Source: an uncultured Bacteroidales bacterium (GTDB lineage Bacteria > Bacteroidota > Bacteroidia > Bacteroidales > Paludibacteraceae). Taken from it: a DNA stretch of 64,000 bases. The notes under the pieces are model-generated. The model saw nothing but the letters and a program-made list of their open reading frames with translations, ran no database searches and was not told the DNA's origin. The stretch is from contig CAKULK010000008.1 of the NCBI GenBank assembly GCA_934667275.1, positions 1 through 64,000 of the forward strand. Direction: 5' to 3'. Made by a program: the position numbers and the translations under genes. Below, piece by piece: positions 38,001 to 45,229 of this stretch; within the stretch, counting starts at the first letter, position 1; every line of letters starts with the position of its first letter.

Positions 38001-39559
38001 AGGCTGTGCGTGTGAAAATTACCCCGATTTCTACCACAAAGGCTACTCTTGTTACGAAAGAAAATATTGATAATCTGTCGGTTACTATCACTACCAAGGA
38101 CCCAAACCAGCGTTCTGCGGCGCAAGTGACGATGGATATGGCAGCCTATTTCGGTACGATGGTGCGCAAGGTTCAGGTCACCTATCGTCAGACCAATTCG
38201 CTTACGGTGCCAGGCTTTGCACCACAGGCAGGCTTTATGGGGCAGACGCGCTACAACGATATGTATGCTCCCGGATTTGACTTTGCTTTTGGCGGGTTTA
38301 ACGATGATTTTGTGCAGAAAGCCAAAGACAATGGTTGGCTGTCGGCGGACACCTCGGTGGTACAACCTGCTACACGTGCTATGACCAATGACTTTGATGT
38401 CAAGGTGACTTTGGAACCATTCCCGGGTTTCAAGGTGCAACTCAATGGCAAACGCTATGCGGCGCAGTCATCGTCCATCATCTACTCTTATGAGCAGTTG
38501 CAGGAGAATATGACGGGTTCGTTCAATATCACGCAAGTGGCTATCGGTACGGCTTTCCGTCATATTGGTAACGCAGAAGATAATTTTGCTTCTGCTACTT
38601 TCGACCAATTCCTTGCCAACCGTGATGTGCTGACCGCACGTGTGCAATCACAATACGATGGATTGTTCTACCCCGACGCAGGTTTCATCCCGTCGGCTTT
38701 GCGCGGCAAGCCATACAACAGCAGTATTGGGGCTATCACCAACAATACTGCCGATGTGCTGGTACCCGCTTTTCTGGCAGCCTACACCGGTCGAGACGCC
38801 TCACGCATCAGTCTCAATCCGTTCTTGGGATTGTTGCAGGTGCTACCCAACTGGTCTGTTACATTCGACGGCTTGGGCAAACTGCCATGGATGCGCGACC
38901 ATTTCAAGTCGGTGAACCTTACCCACGCCTACACCTGCAAATATGCTATCGGCAGTTATTCCACTTATTCCACGTGGACTCCCGCAGGGCAGTTGAGCAA
39001 CAAACAAGTGGGTTTTGTGCGCGATGTGCAAACCGAGAACCCGATTCCATCGTCAGCCTACGATATTTCGTCCGTCAATCTGTCGGAGAGTTTCTCGCCG
39101 TTGATTGGTCTCAATCTTACGATGAAGAACTCACTCTCTACCAAGTTCGAGTACCGCAAACAACGCAATATATCGCTGAATATCAACTCTGTGCAAATCA
39201 CCGAGGGGCATACTGATGAGTTCGTAATAGGTGCCGGCTACACCATTAAAGACCTCAGTTTCATCAGCAAAACAAAAAATGGCGGGCAGAAGAAAGTGAG
39301 CAACGACCTCAAGTTGAATGTGGATGTCAGTTACAAAGACATCAAGACCCTTTTGCGCAAGGTGGAGGAAAACCTCACCCAAGCCAGTGCCGGAAACAAA
39401 GTGTTTGCCATAAAAGTGAGTGCGGACTACGTTTTGTCGCAGAAAATAAATCTTCAACTCTTCTACGACCATCAGGGGACCACGCCGCTTATATCGTCTT
39501 CTTATCCTGTGAAGGCGGATAATTTCGGTATCAACATCAAACTTATGCTCACTCGCTAA
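32096..39559 (+). CDS. sprA: SprA/Sov, type IX secretion outer-membrane translocon
   Basis: A 2487-residue exported protein, the size expected of SprA (Sov in Porphyromonas), whose very large single-chain beta-barrel forms the type IX secretion pore. The signal peptide MKHKFLLILLLGLPHLLWAQ comes first. Long alternating strands follow, and the end KADNFGINIKLMLTR is a barrel-closing strand. The start codon is TTG at 32096, one base after the ruvA stop; there is no in-frame ATG nearby. The PorT-like barrel and gldG later in the window fit a gliding or type IX lineage. No cargo with a clear type A signal is encoded here. Confidence 0.95.
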   Translation: MKHKFLLILLLGLPHLLWAQEASDVVLEGDSAVMAPLSVRKLGVENYDDLTHVQSSLDLQDPDNVKTTVEYDAHTGYYVVHTRIGDVDIATPYLMTDDEYRSYSERQQMGQYWQQKIGEVEHDNERKFDITDMKFNIGPADKVFGPGGVQLKLQGSAELLFGFKHQYVNNPALTQRSRNNNIFNFDEKIQVNVNGKVGDKLNFNMSYNTEASFDFDQQNIKLNYKGQEDDIIQSIEAGNVSLNLNSSLIRGSTALFGIKTDMKFGKLRVQALVSQQNSESQSVSSKGGAQTTSFEVPIDNYDENRHFFLSYYFRDNYEQAMEALPYVASGVTINRIEVWITNKRGNYDQARNIVAFSDLGEYDPDHILNDRWNTIGAKTPYNKANSLYETLTQNYTEVRDIQQTSTILQSISGMDAGEDYEKVESARLLSSSEYTLNSALGYISLKAALNQDEVVAVAYEYTYGGQVYQVGEFSTDAGETLKAPNALMLKLLKSTNNAPNKKGKGTWDLMMKNIYSIGANQMSSEKFELYIQYRNDSVGTDVQYLPESAIKGKQLLRVMNLDRLDSKNNPHPDGRFDYVEGYTAISSTGRIIFPVLEPFGSHLAKAIGNPAIAQKYVFQELYDSTLVSAQELSEKNKFTLVGKYKGSSGSEIRLNAMNIPRGSVVVTAGGATLVENVDYTVDYTMGTVTILNQSIIDSGTNVDVKLENQSLFSMQRKGLYGAHLEYEFNKDLSIGGTIMHLREKPLTTKVNTGSEPLANTIWGVNANWKTDLQWLTLLIDKVPWIDASTPSSFMLNAEFAHLIPGHTKDVGSAGTAYIDDFEATKTNIDIHYPNYWKLASTPRDDSRFPEYNLSNNSDYNKNRALLAWYTVDPIFGHPQSNTPQHIKNDLSLMSDHRTRIVYETELYPTKQVLANQEVKMSVLNLSFYPEERGPYNISAEEIGADGKLTNPKSRWGGMMRKLDNTDFEKSNIEYIEFWLMDPFLTNQDAAFDGGDLYIDLGDISEDILRDGKKSFEHGLPLTDDVDALVEKTVWGRVPKTTSTTIAFSNDAGARAKQDVGLDGLSDEQELLHEYNGKMPYADYVAALRAKVNPSVLAQWENDPFSPLNDPAGDDYHYYRGADFDAAETPVLLRYKHYNGTEGNSPEMQSNEAYGTASTLQPDIEDINQDNTLNDNEKFYRYHVSLRRDDMQRVGQQHIASIMETDVTLKDGTKTRVKWYQFKIPLRGDSATVQKIGNIRNFKSIRFARMYLTNFSQETHLRMATLDLVRGEWRNYTKGLYQDVANNQFNIPNPYTSGGSMDVQAVNIEENSNRTPVNYVLPPGISRQTDPGQATLIEQNEQAMAFRLNYIAPKDARAVYKNVAYDMRQYKRLQMFVHAESLPQFDPIQDKELACFIRLGSDLKNNYYEYEIPLNLTPQGVYSNDSQEDKRRVWPDENSFDILLTALTDAKIARNKAKRAGNANIGNTIPYEVYDPDNLNNKITVVGNPTLEDVQAIMIGVRNITDHEVNGEVWVNELRLNQFNEQGGVAAMANAALSISDIAQVNVAGRLETAGYGSIESNVLDRNMDNSYQISVSAALEAGRLFPEKAKLQIPLYVSYSNETQTPNYDPLDTDVKLSESLDNYETKEEKDSIRQMSNTVQEATSFSVTNMKVDIHSKKRNMFYDPANFSVSASYNKQNQHTPEMEKDQTTDHKGSFNYSYNFNPKPWEPFKDVKAVSKVKFLKEFNIYYLPQSWAFNTNMHRTFSHMKMRDFNIAEGGASNDMDLTFSKDFTWDRNFDFKYDLTKNMKFSFQTAMNSTVDEGYYTPEIIRDYAFTNDYYEAWKDTIQRSLAKWGTPYTYQQLFSATWNVPLNRIPYLEAVTANASYNATYNWNRTVQSSNSTTDLGNVVSSTRAWQADGGINFETLYGKSKYWKQMTQRYGQRGRRGRAFKPKTYTETISLVAGEPKEITHRLGSENLQVSATDANGKAVRVKITPISTTKATLVTKENIDNLSVTITTKDPNQRSAAQVTMDMAAYFGTMVRKVQVTYRQTNSLTVPGFAPQAGFMGQTRYNDMYAPGFDFAFGGFNDDFVQKAKDNGWLSADTSVVQPATRAMTNDFDVKVTLEPFPGFKVQLNGKRYAAQSSSIIYSYEQLQENMTGSFNITQVAIGTAFRHIGNAEDNFASATFDQFLANRDVLTARVQSQYDGLFYPDAGFIPSALRGKPYNSSIGAITNNTADVLVPAFLAAYTGRDASRISLNPFLGLLQVLPNWSVTFDGLGKLPWMRDHFKSVNLTHAYTCKYAIGSYSTYSTWTPAGQLSNKQVGFVRDVQTENPIPSSAYDISSVNLSESFSPLIGLNLTMKNSLSTKFEYRKQRNISLNINSVQITEGHTDEFVIGAGYTIKDLSFISKTKNGGQKKVSNDLKLNVDVSYKDIKTLLRKVEENLTQASAGNKVFAIKVSADYVLSQKINLQLFYDHQGTTPLISSSYPVKADNFGINIKLMLTR

Positions 39560-39562
39560 TCT

Positions 39563-40063
39563 ATGTTCAAAGTCGGAATTATCGGTCCTGAGTCCACTGG
39601 CAAAAGCACTTTGGCGCAAGAATTGGCTCAGCGTTACCATGGCGTCTATGTCCCTGAATACGCGCGCGCATATATGGAATCGCGCCCGCGCGCATACGCG
39701 TACACGTACACGCGAGAGGATGTGGAGAATATCGCCCGTTACCAAGTGGCACAAATGCAGGAATTAGATGCCGCAAAGGCAACGGATGAACGCGTGTATT
39801 TCTTTGATACTGAATTGATAATCACCAAGATATGGTTCTTGGAGAAATACGGAGATTGTCCTGTTTATTTGGAAGAAGCATTGCATGATTATCCGATGGA
39901 TGTCTATTTGCTTTGCTACCCCGATTTGCCGTGGGTGTACGATCCCGTGCGCGAAAATCCAGACTCCCGACAATACCTCTACGACCTTTATGAGCGTGAG
40001 GTTCAGGCCTTAGATATACCCTACTATGTCGTTCGGCATGATGTGGAACCCGTCGCTGATTGA
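39563..40063 (+). CDS. NadR-like AAA ATPase / nicotinamide riboside kinase domain
   Basis: A 166-residue P-loop protein like the C-terminal kinase domain of NadR (AAA_28). Walker A is IGPESTGKSTLAQELA; VPEYARAYME, FFDTELIITKIWF and VYDPVRENPDSRQ are typical of nicotinamide riboside kinase. It lacks the adenylyltransferase domain. The segment SRPRAYAYTYTRED, written by alternating CG/CA/TA dinucleotides, is where relatives have a short RPY-type turn. It follows sprA by three bases. Role in NAD salvage is likely but not proven. Confidence 0.82.
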   Translation: MFKVGIIGPESTGKSTLAQELAQRYHGVYVPEYARAYMESRPRAYAYTYTREDVENIARYQVAQMQELDAAKATDERVYFFDTELIITKIWFLEKYGDCPVYLEEALHDYPMDVYLLCYPDLPWVYDPVRENPDSRQYLYDLYEREVQALDIPYYVVRHDVEPVAD

Positions 40064-40133
40064 TAGATAAATCGATATTTTGCTATGTCGTAGTGGCAAA
40101 AACACAAAGGGATGTGCTTTTTTTGAATTTTTA

Positions 40134-40165
40134 TTTGCACGGTTCAAAAAAAAGCAGTACCTTTG
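40134..40165 (+). promoter_or_regulatory. Promoter for tRNA-Arg
   Basis: TTTG (40134-40137), 20 bases, TACCTTTG (40158-40165), a full match, 49 bases before the tRNA. Confidence 0.7.
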
Positions 40166-40214
40166 CACCCGCTTTTGAGAAAGAGCCCTTGTGGGGTGAA
40201 TTTGGATAAGCAAT

Positions 40215-40288
40215 GGTCCATTAGCTCAACTGAATAGAGTACCACACTACGGATGTGGGGGTTGCAGGTTTGAATCCTGCATGGATCA
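40215..40288 (+). tRNA. tRNA-Arg (anticodon ACG)
   Basis: The cloverleaf folds well: acceptor GGTCCAT with ATGGATC (one G-T pair), D arm GCTC/GAGT, anticodon stem CCACA/TGTGG with loop CTACGGA (anticodon ACG), and T arm GCAGG/CCTGC with loop TTTGAAT. The discriminator base is A at 40288 and CCA is not encoded, as is usual here. A34 should be edited to inosine to read CGU, CGC and CGA. Confidence 0.95.
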
Positions 40289-40293
40289 CGAAG

Positions 40294-40338
40294 AGACATC
40301 GCAATTTGTTGAAAGAAACGATTGCGATGTCTTTTTTT
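40294..40338 (+). terminator. Intrinsic terminator after tRNA-Arg
   Basis: Arms 40294-40305 and 40321-40332 pair over 12 bases across a 15-base loop, followed by seven T residues. Confidence 0.9.
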
Positions 40339-40468
40339 GTGCCGATTGTTCTGTGGCATTATTGGTCCATATATTAAGGTGGGATATGGGCATCTCTTCT
40401 GTCTGTTTGTTGATTCTGTGAAAAATACATGTCTGTGGGTTGAAATCCCTACTTTTAGGGATGAAAGT

Positions 40469-40500
40469 TTGCAAGAGATAGTTTTTTTATGTAACTTTGC
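40469..40500 (+). promoter_or_regulatory. Promoter for rseC (and probably the rnf operon)
   Basis: TTTG (40469-40472), 20 bases, TAACTTTG (40493-40500), a full match, 27 bases before rseC. No second promoter was found before rnfB. Confidence 0.7.
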
Positions 40501-40527
40501 AGGTTTTTATGCGAGAAAGCATTAAGC

Positions 40528-40941
40528 ATGGCTGATTTAATCAAACATGACGGAGTGGTGCTGTCGGTAGGCGATGGGACGGTGCGTGTGCGGATAGTGC
40601 AGGCGAGTGCGTGTGCGGCATGCAAAGCCAAACAGATGTGTATGTCTGCCGAAAGTCAGGAGAAAGAGATGGACGTCATTCCGCTGGAGCCGCTACAGGT
40701 GGGTGATGAAGTGGAAGTATTGGTGCAGCAGAAATTGGGGTGGAAAGCCGTGCTGTTGGCATATATCCTGCCGTTTGTGGTGCTGATTAGCGTGGTGTTT
40801 GTGCTGAGCAGATGGCTGAGCGAGGCTGCGGCAGGGACGATAGCACTATGTGCAATAGGCGTGTATTACCTGGTGCTGAGCCTCTTCAAGGGGAAGTTGC
40901 AGAAGGAATTCAGTTTTATGGCGAGAAAAAAGAATTTATAG
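40528..40941 (+). CDS. rseC: RseC/MucC-family membrane protein
   Basis: A 137-residue inner-membrane protein of the SoxR-reducing/RseC family. The cysteine cluster CAACKAKQMC near residue 28 is typical. Two membrane helices follow (about 72-92 and 98-115). In proteobacteria rseC lies with rnf or rse genes and, with the Rnf complex, keeps SoxR reduced. Here too it is just upstream of rnfB. What it reduces in this organism is not known. Confidence 0.88.
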   Translation: MADLIKHDGVVLSVGDGTVRVRIVQASACAACKAKQMCMSAESQEKEMDVIPLEPLQVGDEVEVLVQQKLGWKAVLLAYILPFVVLISVVFVLSRWLSEAAAGTIALCAIGVYYLVLSLFKGKLQKEFSFMARKKNL

Positions 40942-41050
40942 TTGAAAGTTGATAGTTTATAGTTGAAAGAAGTGGAGAGTTGAAAGGGGTTGAGTGTTTA
41001 GTGTTGAGAGTTTAGGGCAGTGGAGAGTTGATAGTGGAGAGTAGGGGAGG
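40939..41050. repeat. 7-bp-period array after rseC (16 heptads)
   Basis: Heptads run in strict phase from the rseC stop: TAGTTGA, AAGTTGA, TAGTTTA, TAGTTGA, and so on to GAGAGTA and GGGGAGG. Later heptads are degenerate purine-rich forms. The 11-bp array at 41053 follows directly. Confidence 0.75.
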
Positions 41051-41052
41051 AA

Positions 41053-41153
41053 CGACCCGCGAGAGACCCCCGATAGACCCGCGACAAAATTGTGACAAAT
41101 TTGCGACAAGAGCAGGGTAAGGTCAGGGAAAGAGCAGGGAAAAGTCAATGCGT
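41053..41153. repeat. 11-bp-period array between rseC and rnfB
   Basis: Units CGACCCGCGAG (41053), AGACCCCCGAT (41064), AGACCCGCGAC (41075), AAAATTGTGAC (41086) and AAATTTGCGAC (41097). After two bases, GAGCAGGGTAA (41110), GGTCAGGGAAA (41121), GAGCAGGGAAA (41132) and AGTCAATGCGT (41143) follow. The first part is the inverted GTCGCGGGTCT family. Confidence 0.75.
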
Positions 41154-41281
41154 AATGCATAATGCACAATGCGTAATGTGGGCGGTAGAGGTTAGGGAGT
41201 GGAGAATAGAGAGTAGGGGTTAGAGGTTAGGGAGTAGAGATTAGAGAGTAGAGTAGAGATTAGGGGATAGGGATTAGAAAA
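41149..41281. repeat. 7-bp-period array before rnfB (19 heptads)
   Basis: TGCGTAA, TGCATAA, TGCACAA and TGCGTAA are followed by TAG-containing heptads (GTTAGGG, AGTAGAG, ATTAGAG, TAGGGGA, TAGGGAT). The phase holds for 133 bases. Confidence 0.8.
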
Positions 41282-41301
41282 GAATAAAATAAACATAAAG
41301 T

Positions 41302-42210
41302 ATGAATTTGATTTTGATTTCCTTACTCGTTCTGGGTGTGACGGGATTGGTGGCGGCGGTGCTGCTGTATCTCGTGGCTCAGAAGTTCAAGGTGGAGGAA
41401 GACCCTCGCATCGACGAGGTGCAAGAAGCACTGCCGGGTGCGAACTGCGGCGGTTGCGGCTTTGCAGGTTGTCGTGCGCTGGCGGAGGCGTGCGTGAAAG
41501 CCGACTCGCTGGACGGTCTGCTCTGCCCTGTAGGAGGTGCACCCACGATGCAGAAAGTGGGTGAAATTCTGGGTATGGCGGTGACCGCCACCGAACCCAA
41601 AGTGGCAGTGGTCCGCTGCAACGGCACGTGCGAGGCACGTCCGCGTACGAGCCAGTACAACGGTGCGCGTACCTGCCAAATCATGCACAACCTGTATGTG
41701 GGCGAGACGGATTGTCCGTTTGGCTGTCTGGGTTGCGGCGACTGCGTGGCAGCGTGCGAGTTCGATGCCATTCACATGAACCCGCAGACAGGGTTGCCCG
41801 AGGTGGACGACGAGAAGTGCACCAGTTGCGGCAAGTGCGTGAAAGCGTGCCCGCGCCACATCATCGAGTTGCGCAACAAGGGTCCGAAGAGCCGTCGCAT
41901 GGTGGTGATGTGCGTGAACAAAGACAAGGGTGCCATCGCCCGCAAGGCATGCACCAACGCATGTATCGGCTGCGGCAAGTGCCAGAAAGTGTGCGCTTTC
42001 GACGCCATCACGGTGGAGAACAATCTGGCGTACATTGATTTCACAAAGTGCCGTTTGTGCCGCAAGTGCGAGGCAGAATGTCCGACAGGAGCTATTCATG
42101 CGGTCAATTTTCCGCCACGCAAACCTGCCGCAGAGGCTGCTGCGAAGCCTGCAGAAGTAAACCCCGTTGAGGCTCAACCTCAAACAAAAGAAGAGGAGGC
42201 AAAAGCATGA
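41302..42210 (+). CDS. rnfB: Rnf complex subunit RnfB
   Basis: The iron-sulfur entry subunit of the membrane Rnf complex, which couples electron flow between ferredoxin and NAD to ion pumping. An N-terminal membrane helix is followed by the GANCGGCGFAGCRAL cluster motif near residue 46. Further ferredoxin-type motifs are CLGCGDCVAAC, CTSCGKCVKACP, CIGCGKCQKVC and CRLCRKCEAECP. The alanine- and lysine-rich C-terminal tail has no known role. At 302 residues it is typical. The stop overlaps the rnfC start (ATGA). Confidence 0.97.
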   Translation: MNLILISLLVLGVTGLVAAVLLYLVAQKFKVEEDPRIDEVQEALPGANCGGCGFAGCRALAEACVKADSLDGLLCPVGGAPTMQKVGEILGMAVTATEPKVAVVRCNGTCEARPRTSQYNGARTCQIMHNLYVGETDCPFGCLGCGDCVAACEFDAIHMNPQTGLPEVDDEKCTSCGKCVKACPRHIIELRNKGPKSRRMVVMCVNKDKGAIARKACTNACIGCGKCQKVCAFDAITVENNLAYIDFTKCRLCRKCEAECPTGAIHAVNFPPRKPAAEAAAKPAEVNPVEAQPQTKEEEAKA

Positions 42211-43544
42211 ATACGTTTCGTATAGGTGGAGTGCATCCACACGACAATAAGCAATACTCTGCACATCAGCCGATTACAGAGTGTCCGTTGCCGCAGAAAG
42301 CCATCATCCCGCTCGTTCAGCATATCGGCGCGCCCGCACAACCCGTGGTGGAGAAAGGGCAGAAAGTGAAAGTGGGCGAGTTGATAGCCAAGGCTGGCGG
42401 TTTTGTGAGCGCGAATATCCATTCGCCGTTCAGCGGCACCATCACCAAGATTGACTCCACATTAGACGCATGGGGTATGCGGATGCCCGCTATCTTCATG
42501 GACGTGGAGGGCGATGAGTGGTTGGAGACTATTGATCGCACGCCCGCGCTCGTACGCGAGTGCCAGTTGGAGGGTAAGGCCATTGTGGACAAGATTGCCG
42601 AAGCCGGTATTGTAGGCCTGGGTGGCGCCTGTTTCCCTACACACGTAAAGTTGCTGCCACCTCCAGGCAAAAAGGCAGAAGTGCTGATTGTCAACGGAGT
42701 AGAGTGCGAACCGTACCTCACTTGCGACCACCAATTGATGTTGGAGCACGGCGAGGAAATCATTGTCGGGATTCAGATTCTGATGCGCGCCCTGAACATT
42801 CAGAAGGCTATCATCGGTATCGAGAAAAACAAGCCAGACGCCATCAAGCATATGCAGGATTTGGCATCGAAAGTGCTTGGCGTGGAAGTGAAACCGCTGA
42901 AGTTGAAATACCCGCAAGGCGGTGAGAAACAGTTGATTGACGCATGTATCGGTCGCCAAGTGCCGAGTGGTGCGCTGCCTATCGAGGTGGGTGCCGTGGT
43001 GGACAACGTGGCTACCATCTATGCCGTGTATGAGGCTGTGCAGAAGAACAAACCGCTTATCTCGCGCGTGATGACCGTCACGGGCAAGAGCATGACCAAG
43101 CCTGGCAACTACAGTGTGCGTTTCGGCACGCCGCTGAGCGACGTGGTGGCATTGGCAGGCGGTGTGCCCGAGGATACGGGCAAGATTATCGGCGGTGGAC
43201 CTATGATGGGACGCGCGATGAACAACATCAACATGCCAGCCAACAAACGTGTGAGCGGTCTGCTGTTCATGTCCGAGAAGGAGAGCGTCCGCGTGGAGCC
43301 CGAGAACTGTATCCGTTGCGGCAAGTGCGTGAGCGCATGCCCGATGGGGTTGGAACCCTACCTGCTGAGCAAGCAGGCGCAACTGCAGATGTGGGACGAG
43401 ATGGAGCAGCACAGCGTGATGGACTGCATCGAGTGCGGTTGCTGCCTCTACACCTGCCCCAGCCACCAGCCGCTGCTGGACTACATCCGTATGGGCAAAG
43501 CCAAAGTGGGTGGTATCATCCGCGCACGCGCAGCGAAGAAATAG
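42207..43544 (+). CDS. rnfC: Rnf complex subunit RnfC
   Basis: The NADH- and FMN-binding peripheral subunit. FRIGGVHPHDNKQYS starts the protein, GLGGACFPTHVKL marks the FMN/NADH domain near residue 135, and two 4Fe-4S motifs, CIRCGKCVSACPMG and CIECGCCLYTCPSHQ, lie near residues 370 and 410. At 445 residues it is full length. The 47-base spacer before rnfD is a heptad repeat. Confidence 0.97.
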   Translation: MNTFRIGGVHPHDNKQYSAHQPITECPLPQKAIIPLVQHIGAPAQPVVEKGQKVKVGELIAKAGGFVSANIHSPFSGTITKIDSTLDAWGMRMPAIFMDVEGDEWLETIDRTPALVRECQLEGKAIVDKIAEAGIVGLGGACFPTHVKLLPPPGKKAEVLIVNGVECEPYLTCDHQLMLEHGEEIIVGIQILMRALNIQKAIIGIEKNKPDAIKHMQDLASKVLGVEVKPLKLKYPQGGEKQLIDACIGRQVPSGALPIEVGAVVDNVATIYAVYEAVQKNKPLISRVMTVTGKSMTKPGNYSVRFGTPLSDVVALAGGVPEDTGKIIGGGPMMGRAMNNINMPANKRVSGLLFMSEKESVRVEPENCIRCGKCVSACPMGLEPYLLSKQAQLQMWDEMEQHSVMDCIECGCCLYTCPSHQPLLDYIRMGKAKVGGIIRARAAKK

Positions 43545-43593
43545 TTAGGGATTAGGGTTTAGATATTAGAGAATTAGAAAGTAAATAGTTTAT
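43545..43593. repeat. 7-bp-period array filling the rnfC-rnfD spacer
   Basis: TTAGGGA, TTAGGGT, TTAGATA and TTAGAGA start at 43545, 43552, 43559 and 43566, with decayed heptads up to the rnfD start. Confidence 0.7.
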
Positions 43594-44590
43594 GAAACAA
43601 CTAATCGTATCTCCGGCACCGCATGCGCACAGCGGCGACAGTGTCCGGAAAAATATGCTCTTGGTGATTGCGGCTCTGATGCCCGCCTACGTGATAAGCG
43701 TGGCGGCATTCGGTTGGGGCGCGCTCATCACCACAGCCATCAGCGTGGCGGCCTGTGTGCTGTTCGAGTGGCTGATTGCCAAGTTCCTGCTCAAGCAGAA
43801 GCCCACTATCTGCGACTGCTCGGCAATCCTCACGGGTCTGCTGTTGGCGTTTAACCTGCCCAGCAACCTGCCGTGGTGGATAGTAGTGATTGGTGCGCTG
43901 GTGGCTATTGGCGTTGCCAAGATGACCTTCGGCGGCTTGGGGCAGAACCTGTTCAACCCCGCACTGGTGGGGCGTGTGTTCCTGCTCATTGCCTTCCCCG
44001 TACAGATGACCACTTGGCCCCGCCCGATGGGCTTCCACACCTCGTATGTGGACGCCGAGACGGGGGCTACGCCGTTGGCACTCATGAAGCAAATCGTCAA
44101 AGGCGGCGACAACAGCGTCATCAACCAACTGCCCGAATTGTGGGATATGTTCGCCGGTTGGATAGGCGGCAGTCTGGGCGAGGTATGTGCTTTGGCACTG
44201 CTGATAGGCGGTATCTTTCTGATTATCATGCGTGTTATCACGTGGCATATCCCTGTCAGCATACTGGCTACGGTGGCATTGTTTGCAGCCGTTACGGGCT
44301 GGTGCGGTGCGCTGCCCGAGGGCATCACCATGCTGCAATATGTAGCGATGAGCCTCTGCACGGGCGGTATCATGCTGGGTGCTTTCTTCATGGCAACCGA
44401 CTACGTGACCTCGCCTATGACGGGCTGGGGCAAGATAATCTTCGGTGTCGGTATCGGACTGATTGTCATGGTGATACGTACATGGGGTGCTTACCCTGAA
44501 GGTATGTCATTCGCCATACTGATTATGAATGCGTGTGTGCCTTTGTTGAACCATATCCGCCCGAAACGTTTCGGCGAGAAGAAGAAATAG
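43592..44590 (+). CDS. rnfD: Rnf complex subunit RnfD
   Basis: An integral membrane subunit of 332 residues with about nine helices. The flavin-attachment motif is TGAT at residues 157-160 (in VDAETGATPLALM), where threonine 160 should carry a covalent FMN. AKMTFGGLGQNLFNPALVGR and FFMATDYVTSPMT are also characteristic. It lies nine bases before rnfG. Confidence 0.97.
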   Translation: MKQLIVSPAPHAHSGDSVRKNMLLVIAALMPAYVISVAAFGWGALITTAISVAACVLFEWLIAKFLLKQKPTICDCSAILTGLLLAFNLPSNLPWWIVVIGALVAIGVAKMTFGGLGQNLFNPALVGRVFLLIAFPVQMTTWPRPMGFHTSYVDAETGATPLALMKQIVKGGDNSVINQLPELWDMFAGWIGGSLGEVCALALLIGGIFLIIMRVITWHIPVSILATVALFAAVTGWCGALPEGITMLQYVAMSLCTGGIMLGAFFMATDYVTSPMTGWGKIIFGVGIGLIVMVIRTWGAYPEGMSFAILIMNACVPLLNHIRPKRFGEKKK

Positions 44591-44599
44591 GAGGTTACT

Positions 44600-45229
44600 A
44601 TGGCAAAGTTGAAAAGTACATTTCCTAACATGGTGATTTCGCTCACAAGCATCACCATTGTGGCTGCGGCGGCACTGGGGGCTGTGTATATGTTCACCCA
44701 GAACGCTATCCATGAGCAGCAGATTGCCAAGCAGACCGCTGCCATCAGTGCCGTTCTGCCTAAGCATGAGCGCATTGCAGACCCCGAGACGGTGAACGGA
44801 CTCACGGTTTACAAGGCATATACGGGCGACCAATTCGTAGGTGCAGCCGTAGAGACGCAAGCCGACGGTTTCGGTGGCGTGATACGCCTGATGGTGGGTT
44901 TTGATGCTGATAATCACGTTGTTAATTACGAAGTCCTTGAGCAGCAGGAGACCCCGGGCTTGGGTACGCATATCGTGGAGTGGTTCAAGAATGCGGACAA
45001 GCCCGGGCAGAATATCCTCGGGCGTGAGGCAACGGGTGCTTTCACGGTCAGCAAGGATGGCGGTGATGTGGACGCTATCACGGCAGCCACTATCTCCTCG
45101 CGCGCGTTCCTCAAAGCGGTGAATGTCGCCTATGCTGCCTACACGGCAGGTGAAGTAGAGGCTGCTACGGGCGCAAGTCAATTGATTGATAACGAACCAA
45201 ATACAGAAACGGAGGTCCCCAATGAGTAA
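44600..45229 (+). CDS. rnfG: Rnf complex subunit RnfG
   Basis: The periplasmic flavoprotein subunit of 209 residues. It is anchored by a helix at about residues 10-33, and its FMN-binding domain has the attachment region DAITAATISSRAF near residue 158. The usual S/T-G-A-T reads T-A-A-T, with the threonine kept. ETPGLGTHI is conserved. The stop overlaps the rnfE start. Confidence 0.95.
   Translation: MAKLKSTFPNMVISLTSITIVAAAALGAVYMFTQNAIHEQQIAKQTAAISAVLPKHERIADPETVNGLTVYKAYTGDQFVGAAVETQADGFGGVIRLMVGFDADNHVVNYEVLEQQETPGLGTHIVEWFKNADKPGQNILGREATGAFTVSKDGGDVDAITAATISSRAFLKAVNVAYAAYTAGEVEAATGASQLIDNEPNTETEVPNE

Larger units (their letters stand above)
40942..41301. other. 360-base gap made almost wholly of short tandem repeats
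   Basis: Between rseC and rnfB nearly every base belongs to a 7-bp or 11-bp array (40939-41050, 41053-41153, 41149-41281). No gene, terminator or promoter is evident. Confidence 0.75.
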
